From Zoroaster sp. YZ-2022 (taxonomy: Eukaryota > Echinodermata > Asteroidea > Forcipulatida > Zoroasteridae), in assembly GCA_029582265.1 (NCBI GenBank), contig CM055830.1, positions 20,483,365 to 20,547,364 of the forward strand: 64,000 nucleotides of DNA. The letters run 5' to 3'. The translations under genes were made by a program, and so were the position numbers. A model generated the notes under the pieces. That model made no database searches, was not told where the DNA came from, and worked only from the letters and a program-made list of their open reading frames with translations. Shown here piece by piece: positions 22,001 to 34,354 of the stretch. Each line of letters begins with the position of its first letter. The first letter of the stretch is position 1.

Positions 22001-25000
22001 ATCAAAAATTTTGAAAAGTGTGCAAAAACGAACATTGTAAATCTGGAACAGATTTACCCCTAAGGTCTACAAAATAAGCAGCATTCAACGTGATTGGCCA
22101 AAAAAAAAGAACCAAAAAACCTTTTTTTGGACCCCGTTTTAAAAAATCAAAAGGGGGACCGTCTAAACCCAAGACAGGAACCTAAAAAAATGGTCATGTT
22201 GTTCCTCTCCCTTTTTTTATGTAACCAATTTGATCATTTAATGACGACTCCCGGATACAGAATATCAATCAACTTTGTTATTTTGTCAATGGGGAAAAGT
22301 CACTTTTCTTTGGCTTTTTCTTCATATTGGGGAAAACCTCCTACAAACACCTGAACATAATTTTGTGCCAAAAGTTTACAAGATCTGGTATGCTTTGCAA
22401 CAATAAACTGCCTATGTAACCAAAAGCAAATTTCAACTTACAGAAAATCAAGGTAAAGTACAACGAAAATCTAATGTGTCTGCCAAAAATTTTGAATATG
22501 GGGGGAAAAACTCCCACTAAATCCCTGAAGTTAAACCGTAAAAACCAAAAATCTCATCGTTCACTCAACACAATGTACAAACAACGACCGAACAAGATGA
22601 ATCCCCGAAACCCCACCCGTGCTGCACGGTTATTAAAACGGTTAAAAGGGTCCAGGGGGAACAAAACCCCAAAAAAATTGAGGTGTAACAGAAAGTGGGG
22701 ATGGGAGCTAAAACCTAAATCAGGTGCAGCTACCAATTAGAACAGGGGTCCCGGGGGTCTTTAAATTTTAATTAACATATGTTCACATGTTTAAAGATTA
22801 ACATATTATTAAATAATGGGACATTAGGTCATGTACAATTCTAAAAAAAACAAAAACTTTTTCCCCTTGATACAAAATTGAATGTTAAAATTTTTTACAC
22901 AATTGAATAATTACATACATCTCATGTATACCAAAAAAATAAGTTAAATTTTTAAAAATTTTCCTTTCCTTTTTTTTTTTTTATAATTTAGCCCATTAAA
23001 CGTTTAAAAAACCCTCAAAAAAATAAAAAATAAACAAAGTTAACAAAATCATATCAGTCCGTTCACCTCAATGACACAACAGGCTCTTTTGATGCGGACT
23101 GCCATCTTTGGGGGCCAGTTGGGGAAACTGGGGTTTTAAAAATTCATCAAAAAAATAAAACAAAAATATCATATATTAATTCATTAAAATATAAATCAAA
23201 AATATATCTTTATTAAAAAATTATATGTGGTGTTTTAAAAAACCCATTTAATCAGCTTCGTTTGTTTAAAGCAATTGATAGTTTCCTTTTACAATATTAA
23301 AAACGCTGAAAGGAAAAAAGATCTTCAAAAAAAAAAAATTTTTTTCAAAATTTCTGTTAAACAAACAACTCTAAATATTTTTTTTTAATAACATGTAATT
23401 AATACATGTATTACTTGTAATATTTGGGTGAACAATGTAACTTACAAAGTACATCAAAATTAAAAATTTAAAATAATTTAAAAAAACTTTTTCCCAGATC
23501 TTTATACAACTTTCAAATAACCCCAAAAAACAAATGAGACGGCAACAAGACATTTTCAGGATAATCTCCGTGGTGAGAAGATCAAGTTTTGTTTAAAATT
23601 TCTGCACTGATGGGGGCAAAACCGAAAAAAAAAACTGTCCTGTTTTGTTTTTTCTGTTTTAATATCTGATCCAAAAATTTTGGATCTCTTAAGGTAAAAT
23701 GAATAAATTTCTAAACTATTTACCTCAGTAATCAAGAAATTTTTAATACATGTACATATGTTCCCCATATTTCCCCCTAAATTTAAAATTTTTTTTCTTT
23801 GTCTGTCCCCAAAGGGAAACTTAACCTGGCATGATGGTCTAATTCCGAATAATAAATATGGATAAAGATTGGGGCATAAAAGGGGGAATTTTTTAAAATG
23901 GCTTTCTCGAAAGTTCGGCAAAATCCTCTAAACCTAGATTTGCGACTTTGGGGAAAAGTTCTTTAACCCCAGTGCCCTCCCCAATAATGGACCAGATCAG
24001 CCCTTTTAAAACCAAAAGGCGGTAAGTGTTTAAATGTTGCTTTTCTGATTTACGGGTTTCAATAGCTTTTCAAAAAAACAATCCCCTTTTCCCCATTACA
24101 ACCAAAACCCAAACCCACTTTTCAAAAACTTTCTATTAACATTGCTCCCTTTTAAAGTCTGGCTGTTTTTTGGCGTTACGAGCTGCTAAACAAGCTGTAT
24201 GGAAAAATGGATGTAATGGTAAATGCATGTTCGTCAATCTATTTACGTTTATGAGCTGGCGGTACACGTGGCAAAAAAATATTTCTGTACATTAAATTCA
24301 AAATGTCTTTAATTTTTCACGATACCTGCATCTATTGCATCCCACAAGGGGGACGTACCGCTCGGAAAAATCTCCCCCCAAGAAAGCATCAATAAAACCA
24401 AACTCCGCCTTATGGTGCCAAAAAATCGATCAAAAAAGGGGTTTTCGGTTTGCGGCCTGGTTTTAAGTCGACCATTAAGTTTCATTATTATAAAAAAAAT
24501 AACAAAAAAACAATATAATGAAAACATTCAGTTGGTACCTCTCTCACTCAAAATTGATAATGTTACCTTTTGTTTTTTTTACAGGTTTATACCAATCTCC
24601 CTTTCAGGGGTTTTTAAAAATCTTTGAGGGAAAATTCTCCCCACCTTTGACTTGCAGCTTTGCTCTTTGCGTCTCAACATGATTTGGTTGTTGTTCAAAT
24701 TCAAATTTCGAAAACAAAACAACTCGAATCAAAAGACCGGGTCAATCTTCCTAAAAAAGGGTGCTCTTGATTTGATCGGGGGAACTGCTACATGTTTTCC
24801 CGCAAATGCCTCAGTGGGCTGATGATGTTCCTTTAATGGGCTTAAACTTAAACGAAAAACTGGGCAATTTTAAAATTTTATTTTGCAATTTTTCTAACAT
24901 TTTTAAATTAAAAGCTCTTGGGTTTTTTAATCTCCCGATAAAACAAAACACATGGGAAAACAATAAATTTTTCCAATAAATACCCTTTTTTTTGAGCTAT

Positions 25001-26773
25001 AAATGTATTAATTTTTTCCTGGGAAAAATGTGACACTCACTACTCTCTTTGCCCAAAAGGTCCTTTTCATGTGCACTGGATAAAATTCTCAAAAAAACTC
25101 AAAGGTTGTTTTTTGGTTCCGTGGGTTTTTTTGTCCATTTTCCCCGTTCATTTTTCTCTGTATAAAACAAAAACCCGATGCCAATTATTTTTTTTTCGTC
25201 TTGTCTTTGTTTAATGTTTTTGTTTCTCCCATCATCTTTTTTATCAAAGGGACGTGAATAAGTGTTTCTTGGATATAAAAGTTTACGAAAAAGTCGATGC
25301 CAACGAAACCGGACTTCAGTGGGGGACAGAGGGCCTTTTCAGTGAGGGCCCAGGGGTATGTTTTTCTTTTTTTTTCTTTTTGGGGCACTATCGGGTTTTG
25401 GGGGGGGCAACCTGGGGGGCCCGGGTGGGGGCACTGGGAAATTTTGGGGGGCACGGCCCCCCCCCCTGGCTGCTGCTGGATGATGCAGGTCGGCAAAAAT
25501 GAAAACAATTCCTCAGAATGCAAAACAAAATATCTCTCATCAAACAATCAAAACAGAAATTAATGGCTTAACCAATGGTTACCATTAACACTTGAACAAA
25601 ACAAGTCAATGGGGGAAAGTTATGCTGGCCCTTTTGAGAACCTGCTCAGCGTCGGGGCCTCTCATTACATTTCCCCCACCTGATAACTGTCAACAAACCA
25701 AACATTCTTCGTCTCTACAATATCTTCTAAAAACCCCAAATCCGCTTTGGTTCGTTCTCTTACACCCTGTTTTTACTATGTCAAAGTTCCCGACATATCA
25801 ACCTTTCAACATTAATGAATGAAATTTACCTCATTCACTGTTGAAATATAAAACACAAAACGTCACTAAAAAAATTTATTTTTCATTTTTTTAATTAATA
25901 TAATTTGTTTAATGAAAATATTATGGTATGGGGGTAACACGAACACAATGTGGATTTGGTTGACCTACCAACCATCCTAACTTTTATTTTTATTTGTTTT
26001 AAAAATATAATTATTTAAAAAAATTTGGGGTGACGTTTTTTTTGATGTTATGTTAAATTTTCACACATTTTTGGTAAGTTAAGGGAAAATCCCTCTCCCC
26101 TCAAACGAAAAAACAAAACATATAAAAAAATAATGCTCAATGTTTTCGTTTTTGCAATACCCAAAAAATCACATCACCTTCCCGGCAATAGATGTATCAG
26201 ACAATATCAAGGTTTTTGGACGCGGTAAAAGGGGGTGGGACCGTATTCAACTATCTTTGTCTTTGGGCAAACCCACGCGGGCCCCCAATACAATCGAAAA
26301 AGCCCGCCAGGCCTTTACCAGTTCGTTCTTGGCCTTTTTAATAGAATCGTTGAAATTTAAAAAAAAAATAGGGCAAAAATTAAATAGTTGTTTTCACCCC
26401 ACGCAAGAATTTCTCAAAAATCCCCCTTTAAAAATTTTTTTTATGATTTCTTTTTTAAAAAAAATTTTTGGTTTGCTAACGATTTAACCCAATTCTTTTT
26501 CATTCTAACTTTGAAAATGTTTAAAACATAATCATTAGGCTAAATTTTTCCTGGTTCATCTTTAAATTAGCCCAACATTTTCAAAAGGCGATTGGTTTTA
26601 AATTTTTCCCCAATTACTGCTGGGGGGTTTATGAATTGTGTTGTGCGTCCTGGAACAGCCTGGCGCTCATCATGGCTTCGCCACTTGTGTGCATGGTCTT
26701 TTTTCGGGTGCGTTCGGGATTGTGCGCCGGGAAAAACCTTTTTACACCCTTTTGTCTGAAACCCAAGGATGCC

Positions 26774-26775
<2 letters not shown>

Positions 26776-26838
<63 letters not shown>

Positions 26839-26864
26839 CACACACACACACACACACACACACT
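26776..26864. repeat. (CA)n microsatellite
   Basis: About 45 CA dinucleotides with a single CTCA interruption near 26837. The His/Thr and Cys/Val open frames across it are artefacts of the repeat. Confidence 0.95.
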
Positions 26865-27860
26865 GCATATATACTCATTTTTGCATCCTTGTGGAGACAT
26901 CTATTGTTCTTTTCCTTTGTTCCTGTACTTAAGCATTTCCTCATAGGGTTTGTACACAAATGTGGAACCCGAGGGTCTTTAGAGTACCCTATGGAGACAT
27001 ATTGTTCTTCAATAACTGTACCGAGGATCCGTTTTACCTGAATGGTCCATATTTCCTTACCAACATGAGAGCCGGTCACTGAGTTCAATCAACGTGGGGT
27101 CGAGTTCAAAGGAATCCGATAAATTTGTAATTACAAGATTATAAAATTATTATTATCTAGAAACTAAATTGGTGTAAATTGGTACATGTATCAATCATCC
27201 TGAAATTATTTCATCTGAGCAGGGTTTTCCTAACTTCTTTTTCAATCGCCGGCAGGGCTAGTAAACCAAACTTTCACTAGCCCGCAAACCTTTTCACTCG
27301 CCCGTATATTTTTAAAATACTTTAATCAATTTTTAGTAATTTAGGCATTTTGCATCAGAACGTGCATTATAAACAACAGTTGTCAGTTACCTTATTATTA
27401 TGTGCATATTTGTTTCTGAAGCAATACTAATGTTTCTTTAATTAATAACGGATTCTATTCTAACAGAGGAAAGATCAGGCACATTAGTGTCAGTAATGCT
27501 TTTGCTTTAATTCTGAAATGAAGAGGCTCTTTTCATATTTTATTTCTAACCAACTGAACACAACAATAATGAAAACATTAAAAATCAGGGCACCAAGGCA
27601 ATTTTAAGATTTTCAAAGGGCATCACGCAATGATAAAAAACGTAAAAGGGCACCAAGAGCAATCTTTAAAAATAAAAATAAAAAACAATGAAAATTAAAT
27701 ATTCGTGACTATAACTAAGCTAATTAATTAAGAATCTAGTCAAATTAATTTAGAATCTAAGTTACTTTTCAATTCAGATTCTGAATTGAAAAGAAAAAAG
27801 TTGTTAAACGACATGTCAGCAAATTGGCAAATTGGCTTCCGCCCCCCCAAAGAAAATGCC
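26865..27860. other. No gene seen
   Basis: Normal-looking intergenic sequence after the abnormal block. It includes a GGGCTAGTAAACC...CACTAGCCCGC inverted word pair at about 27255-27300 that may be the edge of a repeat. Confidence 0.45.
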
Positions 27861-27865
27861 TTCCT

Positions 27866-27905
27866 TGGCCCTGTCCAAACCACATGGTGTTACCGCAAAC
27901 CGTAA
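27866..27905 (-). repeat. MITE family D terminal fragment
   Basis: CACATGGTGTTACCGCAAACC is the terminal inverted repeat of the element at 59139-59423. Only this end is recognisable here. Confidence 0.7.
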
Positions 27906-27989
27906 CAAATAATAGTAATATTTTTAATAAACACTTTCAAGGTATCCCAGTCAGCCACAGCCAAATATCCCTCAGATGTAATAGCAATG

Positions 27990-28505
27990 CCATAAGGATT
28001 ATGTAATCCTTTCACCATACAATCGAGAAACTTTCCATCAGGGTTGTAAGGTGAATATGACCTGTATTCATCTCTCCTGCTTCAACTCAATGAAAATATT
28101 GCCTGTGCTGGTAACACACAAACCACGACAAGACAAGGTCTTGCTGCCAATAGACGGGCAGATTTTAAAAACGGTATTACCCATATCGTTGACACCGTCA
28201 ATTTGACCTCTATTCAGTCCTGATTGCAAACACCCTTTGGAATCCACAGCGATAAAGTATGGTCTGGTGTTGACTGGTGTTACACTGACTATGGACCCGT
28301 CTGTGGGTCATGTTCTGTCTGAGCTTTTGCCTAACATCACCAACAAGAACGTTGCCGTTAGGTTTGTGGGTAACGCTCTGAGGTCGACGGGTTTATCGCT
28401 TTCGTCATCCGCCGTTGATAGTTGTGAAACTGGAATGATAGTGCAAAGTGAGTCGAACATCTTCACAGTTCTGGATCGATCAGCAACCACAAGCTTGCCC
28501 CGATA
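27990..28505 (-). pseudogene. NHL-like beta-propeller segment of the TRIM-type gene
   Basis: The minus strand has GKLVVADRSRTVKMFDS at about 28500, NGNVLVGDVRQK in another frame at about 28345, PYFIAVDSKGCLQSG at about 28260 and RGLCVTSTGNIFIEL at about 28120. The spacing and the G-x-hydrophobic-V-x-D/S pattern are those of NHL blades. The frame changes at least three times. Assignment to the upstream RING/B-box part rests on order and strand. Confidence 0.6.
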
Positions 28506-29010
28506 GTTGCCAGGTTGTTGAGATCTGCAAATAGTAAACCATTGCTGACTGTCAGTTTTATTCTAATTAGACAGTATAAGTCAATTAAGGATAGAACATT
28601 TCAGAAAAGTCTACCACCCCCTCGTTTGGTGTTTCTTGGGACCGTATCCAACTTTTGTAAAGAACAATGGAGTTTTGTTTAATTATCATATTCTAAGCAA
28701 ACATTATATTATTCCATATTATGAATAATTAATCGTGCAGGACCCAGCCAATGGGAGTCAGACATGCAAATGAAGTCCTTTAGGGTAAACATTTTTGACG
28801 ATTTTTTCAAGATTTTACAAATATTTTCATTTGATACTCAGTGGGGGAGCTAAGATCATCAGTGACCTTGGTGTTCCATTTACCCCGAAAGAATGGCGTA
28901 AATGGAACATAAAACTAAATACACAGATACACCATACTTTAGGCCTACTGTGCTGGGGAATGAATTGCGACCCACCTAGGGTTCCTGCTGGATATTTAGT
29001 GGAAAAGCCT

Positions 29011-29070
29011 GTGGTGGTGGTGGTGGTGGTGGTGGTGGTGGTGGTGGTGGTGGTGGTGGTGGTGGTGGTG
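29011..29070. repeat. (GTG)n microsatellite
   Basis: Twenty uninterrupted GTG triplets, followed by a G/T-rich stretch. It lies within the inferred intron of the TRIM-type gene. Confidence 0.95.
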
Positions 29071-30555
29071 GGGGTGTGTGTGTGGGGGTGGGTTCAGGAA
29101 GAAGACTCATGAAGCTCTGTGACTCAACATAATATGATTCACAGTTCAACCGGAAGTTAGGTTTAAAAGAAAAGAACTGCATTATTTGCTCCTCACAATA
29201 TAGGGAGAAAAGAACACAATAATACAAATTCCATGCACCGAAAGGGTATTCCTTCGAAAAAAGAACCCCCCCCGGTACTCGCAACATGATATTGGGAAAA
29301 AACGAATGATACATCTTTACTAACACACTTACAATCATCAACCTTCAGAGAGTGGCACACTTTCCCGAGATCCAAGCAAGAGCCGCTTCTCTATCTGCGA
29401 CTGCTAAACCACCTTGGGGAGAATCTACACCCGATACCCAGCCAATGTCTAACTCGACTTCGTTTCCGAAAGGGCGAAAGGGCTCGAAATGCTTTCTTGA
29501 AGCAATACGTCCTAATTCTATGTCCAATGATGCTTGTTTTCCTGAACTCCGACATTCAAACCAATGTCAGCGTTCGCACATTTGGCTGGTGAGATCTTTC
29601 AAGACTTTGAAATCGACCCAAATACAGCCAATAAATCGCCATTTGAGGAGCTGTCTGCAACGAGGTTGGCTAAATCGACAGAATGTATGATTTGTTGCAG
29701 TACAGCGTTAACCTCCTGCTCATGTTCGCTGAATCTTGCAGCACGTTGGCGATCCATCTCTTTAATTCATCAAGTAGGTGGTTCTCAGCAGTGTAACATG
29801 ATACCGAACCTTTCGCAGCATGTTGCTTATATCCGTAGCCACTTTGCAGCTTTGCTGAGGTGTGAAGACACCGTTCTTCTCAGTTTCAAGATTAGTTTTA
29901 AGTGTGGTTGATCTATTTTCAGATCGGACGCACGCTTTTAAGGTGACTCTTCCTCTCTTGCAGCATCTTTTATTTTCAAGTGTATGCTGGCACAATTCGT
30001 GTTTCCGTTTTGCACATTTTGGGCAGACCATTTCATGGCGATATTGCAGTAGAATCGCTTTCGTTCTTAGAATGATGTTGGCAGCTGGGTCCGTATTTTC
30101 CTGAAAACAAATCGTCTAAAGTGACAACCATGTGCTTTGCTAACACGGGACTCTTTTATGCACAACCCTGCAAGTCTGACACAAGTACATTAACAATCAA
30201 AACATTGGTAGTATGCTCGTTTGGATTCATTGCAAGATTCGCATGCCAAGTCACCGTCAAAGATCCACTTTTCTGAGCATTTTCTCTCTCGTGATGTCAT
30301 CAACTAGTGCAACCAGTGGAAAATTGTTCTTAAGACCATCGACGCCAGCAAGTGGTAGGATTGTTGTTTGTCGGCCAACAGGACAGGTTATAGCCTGCAG
30401 CTTGGACTTGATTGTCTGAGATCATGAAGGCATTTTAGTACAAAAGTTGTGCATACACTCTAGTGCTTTAGGATGGTCGTACTTATCATGGCATATAGGA
30501 CATTCTAATGATTACTTGTAATCTTGTCCAGAAGAGACAATATCGAACATTATAT

Positions 30556-31158
30556 TTCAAGAAACTCCAGCCGTCACTGCGGTATAAAATCGACAAAGAA
30601 ATCCAATAAATATTTGCCGTCTTTATCCACACTACCAACACTACCATTGAAAGCTATACTGTTTTAAAGATGCACAATCCGTGTGTTGTAAACATTTTTG
30701 CAACATATTATTGATTGTGAAATCCATATAATTATAAGAACTGAAGTGACCTACTTTTAACTGAGATATTTCACAGCAAATTTACTGAGGTATATATTAA
30801 ACACTAACAGTCCTCATGAACGGCAATGCGGTTTTCACTGCGTCATAAATTCGGCTGTTCACCTTTAACTCATTAATTATCATTATAAGCCCACTCAATA
30901 AAGCCGAACAGCTCGTATTAATCTACATATAGACATGGTTCCAAACCAAGCTAAATGTGTTTTATTGCACGTCTTGCTAGCATGAGCAATATGCAAGCAG
31001 CGCTGGAAAATTACAGGCAGGGCAGACTACATCTATAAATAAACTCACAAAGCCCTACAAAATGTAATTCAGACACAGACACCAAGGCCTGTAGGTGTAA
31101 TGTAATGTGCACAGTGTAACCGGCACATATGATTATATCATGTCATCTAGGTCATCGT
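30556..31158. other. No gene seen
   Basis: Upstream side of the TRIM-type gene (the gene reads leftward). No clear TATA box or exon could be assigned. Confidence 0.4.
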
Positions 31159-31159
31159 T

Positions 31160-31362
31160 AAAGGGACAATATCGTCACGATCGAAGCTGACTTTCAACAG
31201 GGAATTGAATCGGTGTCAACTTTCAAATGAATTCGTGACTGAAAATAATACCCGAGGCGCTGCTGGCTATAAGGGATAAGATCATAACAATGGCCGCCGC
31301 AAACATAACAAGCCCGTTTCCATGCCCTGTTTACGGTCTGCTCTGACGATATTGTCCCTTTA
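31160..31362. repeat. MITE family B, copy with TTAA on both sides
   Basis: The left end reads TTAAAGGGACAATATCGTCA and the right end CTGACGATATTGTCCCTTTAA. The inverted ends are perfect over AAAGGGACAATATCGTCA apart from the base after CGTCA. TTAA on both sides is the target duplication expected of piggyBac-type transposition. The interior shares CTTTCAACAGGG and GTGACTGAAAATAA with other copies. Confidence 0.8.
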
Positions 31363-32040
31363 AACAATGACAAAAAATTGATTTACAGATACCTTGTTAT
31401 TTTGGAAGACGATGATAAGTCACTGGTTCTTTCACGACATAGCCTATGCTAACTGAGGCTACAGTAGTCATTGTCCAGGATGCGACATAACAGTGTGGAT
31501 ACAAAACGTCAAAGGTAACTGCATACCTTTGTCGTGTTTATCATACATTGTTAAAAAATGTTGGTCGACTTTTGCTAGCATGATGTATTAAACTTTACCA
31601 TTTGTACTGCCAAATACACCTTCATGATAGTCCAGTTTTCAAATGGTCATTGCTCAGTCACAAAGCAACGTGTTCCGTTTGTCCAATTTAAATGAATTTG
31701 CAGGACATCTCGGCTTGAACGTCTCATGATGGAAATCACATGCAAACAATTGATTTACGCTACGACGAGTCACGCAACAGGGAATTTCCCAGAACAGGGT
31801 CACACGAACACGTTCCCGGGGTTTTTGTGCAGTATCGATCTCAGCTGAGGTTTGAAACAATTTTAAACTGGTTTTAACATATTACTTGGTACTGCCAAGT
31901 TGGTAGTAATCAGTCAGCGTTGTGAAATCATTTTCCCACCAGGGTCTAGTAGTAAGAATAAGATACACCCTGGGGACGAAGTTGGTTATATTTCGCTCTT
32001 ACACGGAGTCTGGTTCATTTGTTTTGACCCTAGTAACCTG
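31363..32040. other. No gene confirmed
   Basis: A minus-strand open frame of 68 residues at 31654-31860 has no recognisable family. The region may be the promoter side of the candidate exon at 32050-32277. Confidence 0.35.
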
Positions 32041-32049
32041 TGTCGCTAC

Positions 32050-32277
32050 TTCCTGTTTACGGTCGTTTTCATTTTACCGTGTTTCATAAGCAGAAACGAG
32101 TAACGATTGATACGTGCGTACATGGGAGGAATAAAACAATAAACGTGTTCTGCGATTGTGCAGACTCGAGCGGCTGGGTCTCTGCCAAGATCGCCCCGTT
32201 CTCGGCCATGCCTCACGAGGGTTCCAACTCGATCGCCGACGCGCTGGAACCTCTGTCCACGGACTCCGGACATTCAT
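32050..32277 (+). CDS. Candidate first coding exon, unknown product
   Basis: A short GC- and CpG-rich island (about 32155-32277) in AT-rich surroundings. ATG at 32208 (CGGCCATGC context) opens a frame reading MPHEGSNSIADALEPLSTDS and ends at CATTCAT/GTAGGT, a good splice donor at 32278. The frame is also open upstream to about 32040. No family is recognised. The base composition and donor suggest a real exon, but no second exon was found downstream. It could be chance. Confidence 0.3.
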
Positions 32278-32364
32278 GTAGGTCTTCTCGTACAGCCGCA
32301 AACATTCACACTTGGGCCCATAAACCATGGGAAGGAATATGAACTATTATTAATTCTCATTATT

Positions 32365-32470
32365 AAGTAATATTTGTAGCTTTGCATGGTGAACAGGATA
32401 AGTATGATTGTTTGCGGTGACACCATGTAAATTCTCAACTGAGTAGTAATTAGTTCTGAAAAGAACTGAG
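32365..32470 (+). repeat. MITE family D, left-end fragment
   Basis: GCTTTGCATGGTG, then GTTTGCGGTGACACCATGT and TCTCAAC, then AGTTCTGAAAAGAACTGAGG. This is the order at the left end of the 59139-59423 element, though diverged. The right end is not visible. Confidence 0.6.
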
Positions 32471-32984
32471 GTTACAACTCGACTTTCGATCAGTATGCTC
32501 TGATCGTCTTCAGGATCGGAGGTAATGCCAGACTCTGGGAGATGCTGCTGCGTAAGTAGACTGCTGGGCGAATTCTCATTATTGAACCAGGTCTGGTTTT
32601 AATCCCACTGAGATTGACATTTTGATTGGGTTTTAGTCTTTCTTTAACACTTGAGAAGGGTTATAGGCCTACATAAACAAACAATTTGCACAATATGGCA
32701 CCAAATTTATTAAACAAATATTTTTTTCCATGGCTGATGGAGTTTGCCACAGCTATAATACACAGTGGTGTTGTCAAATGGAGGGTGGAAGGGTTAAATT
32801 TGAGGTGACCTCACTTAACAAGACAATCCAAGTATATTCAATGTGAATATAGCCCTTTTATCATTATGCATACACAGTAGCGTAAAATTAACATTAAACA
32901 AAACAATCTTCTGAATTCTATACGGTTTTACAATAAAGATCAATGTTTAACGTACGAGTACTGATTATTCAAGAGGCGCTATTC

Positions 32985-33290
32985 AAGAGGGCGCTTGGAT
33001 CTTGGATTAAATTACTTAAAATTGAGAGTTGTTGTTTCTTTTAGCTTAATCATAATCTACATAATCAACCTGTTTAATCCAACGAAGATCCTTTTGATGT
33101 TAATTCCCAAATATTTTAGTAGATTTTTTTTCTTCTTAAGGATTCCTCATGTCGTAAGCTGTATAAGATCAAGGTTTCTACTTATTGAGATACGCATGGT
33201 CTTGCACTTATAGTGGAGCTCAACTTCATGGAGAAAAGGGGACTAAGCATCATCCCTTGTGGACCTTCACTGAGGACGGGAACCCTGTTT
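32985..33290 (-). pseudogene. Non-LTR retrotransposon reverse-transcriptase fragment
   Basis: The minus strand reads RVPVLSEGPQGMMLSPLFS (like the G-x-P-Q-G-S-x-L-x-P-L-L-F motif of LINE reverse transcriptases). After a gap it continues with YKCKTMRISI and NLLKYLGINI, like the K-C-x-x-M and K-Y-L-G-I blocks that follow the catalytic Y-x-D-D. The catalytic block itself is missing, so an internal deletion has occurred. Only a fragment is present. Confidence 0.55.
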
Positions 33291-34140
33291 GATGTTGTAC
33301 AATCAATTTACTATTACACGTTGAAAGCGTTGCGGAAATATATATTCTTTCGTTGATCATATAGCTTTACTTCCGTTATAATCTAGGGCAAAGTTTTTTT
33401 TTTCATCCTAGAAAAAATTTTTAATAAATTGTTATGTCGAATCTATAAAAGTTGGCAGACGGCAACTTTTTAAATGTACAAAATAATAAAAATATATTTA
33501 AACAATATTTTAAAACCCAAAACATGTAACACTGTTTTTGTCTTAATTTATGTGATGAAATTTTCACAGGTCAGTCTATAAATGATACATTTCTTGAAAC
33601 TAAACTGTTGAAATAGACATTACCACTTCAGCACCAAATACCAATGCGGTAATTTGAATTCTGAATCATTTCCACCTTTAACAACAAATTCACGCCACGG
33701 CTTTCCTCTAATGTCAGCAATAACAATTATCCAAATGGTGCCAACAAAATAATAAACTTAAAATCTTGTCTTCGCGGTATGTATAATTGAACTGTTTTTT
33801 GATTTTGTTATTCATCTAAAATGTTGTTGTTAGTAATACTTTGAGTTTGAACTACAAAGTAGTCCTGACTTTTACAGTTATGTTGATGGAGTGAATTAAT
33901 ATCAAAGTGTAATTTGTTTTACAGCACATTTAATATATCTCTAAAGCCTGTCTTCAGAATAACATTCATTGTGACAGTACAGCCGTACATTTCTATTTAG
34001 AACATTTCAAAACTCCTTCAGGTTCCTATTTAATGAGCACATATTGGGCCGTTTATGCCTATATTCGCTAACTATCTATATGATATTACTATCAGGCAGG
34101 GAGTCAGCTAAGGACTGCTACAAGCAGTGTGGTGTTTCCG
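33291..34140. other. No gene seen
   Basis: AT-rich sequence upstream of the ISG12-like promoter. No recognisable features. Confidence 0.45.
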
Positions 34141-34157
34141 TGTGGTGTTTCCCATCT

Positions 34158-34167
34158 GGGGTTTCCC
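34158..34167 (+). promoter_or_regulatory. Putative NF-kappaB/Rel site 1
   Basis: GGGGTTTCCC fits the consensus GGGRNWYYCC exactly. It lies about 190 bp upstream of the TATA box of the ISG12-like gene. Confidence 0.5.
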
Positions 34168-34216
34168 AACTTCACCGCTGTCAGTGCAAATGACTGTCAG
34201 TGTTAATGACGTCAGT

Positions 34217-34227
34217 GGGGATTCCCC
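34217..34227 (+). promoter_or_regulatory. Putative NF-kappaB/Rel site 2, palindromic
   Basis: GGGGATTCCCC fits the Rel-family consensus on both strands. It lies about 130 bp upstream of the TATA box and 50 bp from site 1. Confidence 0.55.
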
Positions 34228-34354
34228 AGACGGTTGCGCAACTATAGCCGATATTGATGTTCAATGATAACACACATTATGAAATCTGTTAGAAGTCACC
34301 GCAGATGTGTGTTCTTTACAGGCCAAACATTGATGGCTGATAACAGATACTACC

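Larger units (their letters stand above)
14400..26620. other. 12 kb block of homopolymer-inflated, probably unreliable consensus
   Basis: From about 14400 to 26620 the sequence changes character. Runs of three to ten identical bases (AAAA, CCCC, GGGG, TTTT) follow each other almost without break, on both strands. Open frames up to 184 residues (18986-19540) occur but show only low-complexity Lys/Asn/Phe/Pro text and no family. Two degraded copies of MITE family B can still be made out at 15505-15690 and 15886-16053. Compared with the clean copies, bases are replaced by their neighbour, as in a smeared read. This suggests raw-read or low-coverage consensus rather than a real compositional domain. 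I annotate no genes here; any present would be unreadable. Confidence 0.7.
27965..30555 (-). pseudogene. TRIM-type (RING, B-box, coiled coil, NHL-like) E3 ubiquitin ligase, frame-disrupted
   Basis: Minus-strand order fits a tripartite-motif protein. A RING finger is seen in LECPICHDKYDHPKALECMH, then NFCTKMPS, and further on ITCPVGR (about 30505-30375). A B-box follows with LACESCNESKRAYYQCFDC and, in a neighbouring frame, LCQTCRVVHKRV (about 30265-30140). A second Cys/His segment MVCPKCAKRKHELC (about 30031) and a helical stretch (about 29920-29760) come next. NHL-like pieces at 29527-29345 and 28503-28000 contain GGLAVADRE, GKLVVADRSRTVKMFDS and PYFIAVDSKG. TRIM proteins are ubiquitin ligases, many acting in immunity or RNA control. 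Stops precede and follow the first RING half, and several frame changes occur. It is either a pseudogene or a gene with uncorrected indels. A (GTG)n tract and about 500 bases without motifs at 28600-29200 look like an intron. Confidence 0.75.

Noticed and set aside
26567..27088. Open frames of 79-173 residues with Cys-Val or His-Thr runs
   Set aside because: Translations of the (CA)n microsatellite with short flanks.
28795..29341. Poly-Val and poly-Pro open frames
   Set aside because: Translations of the (GTG)n microsatellite.
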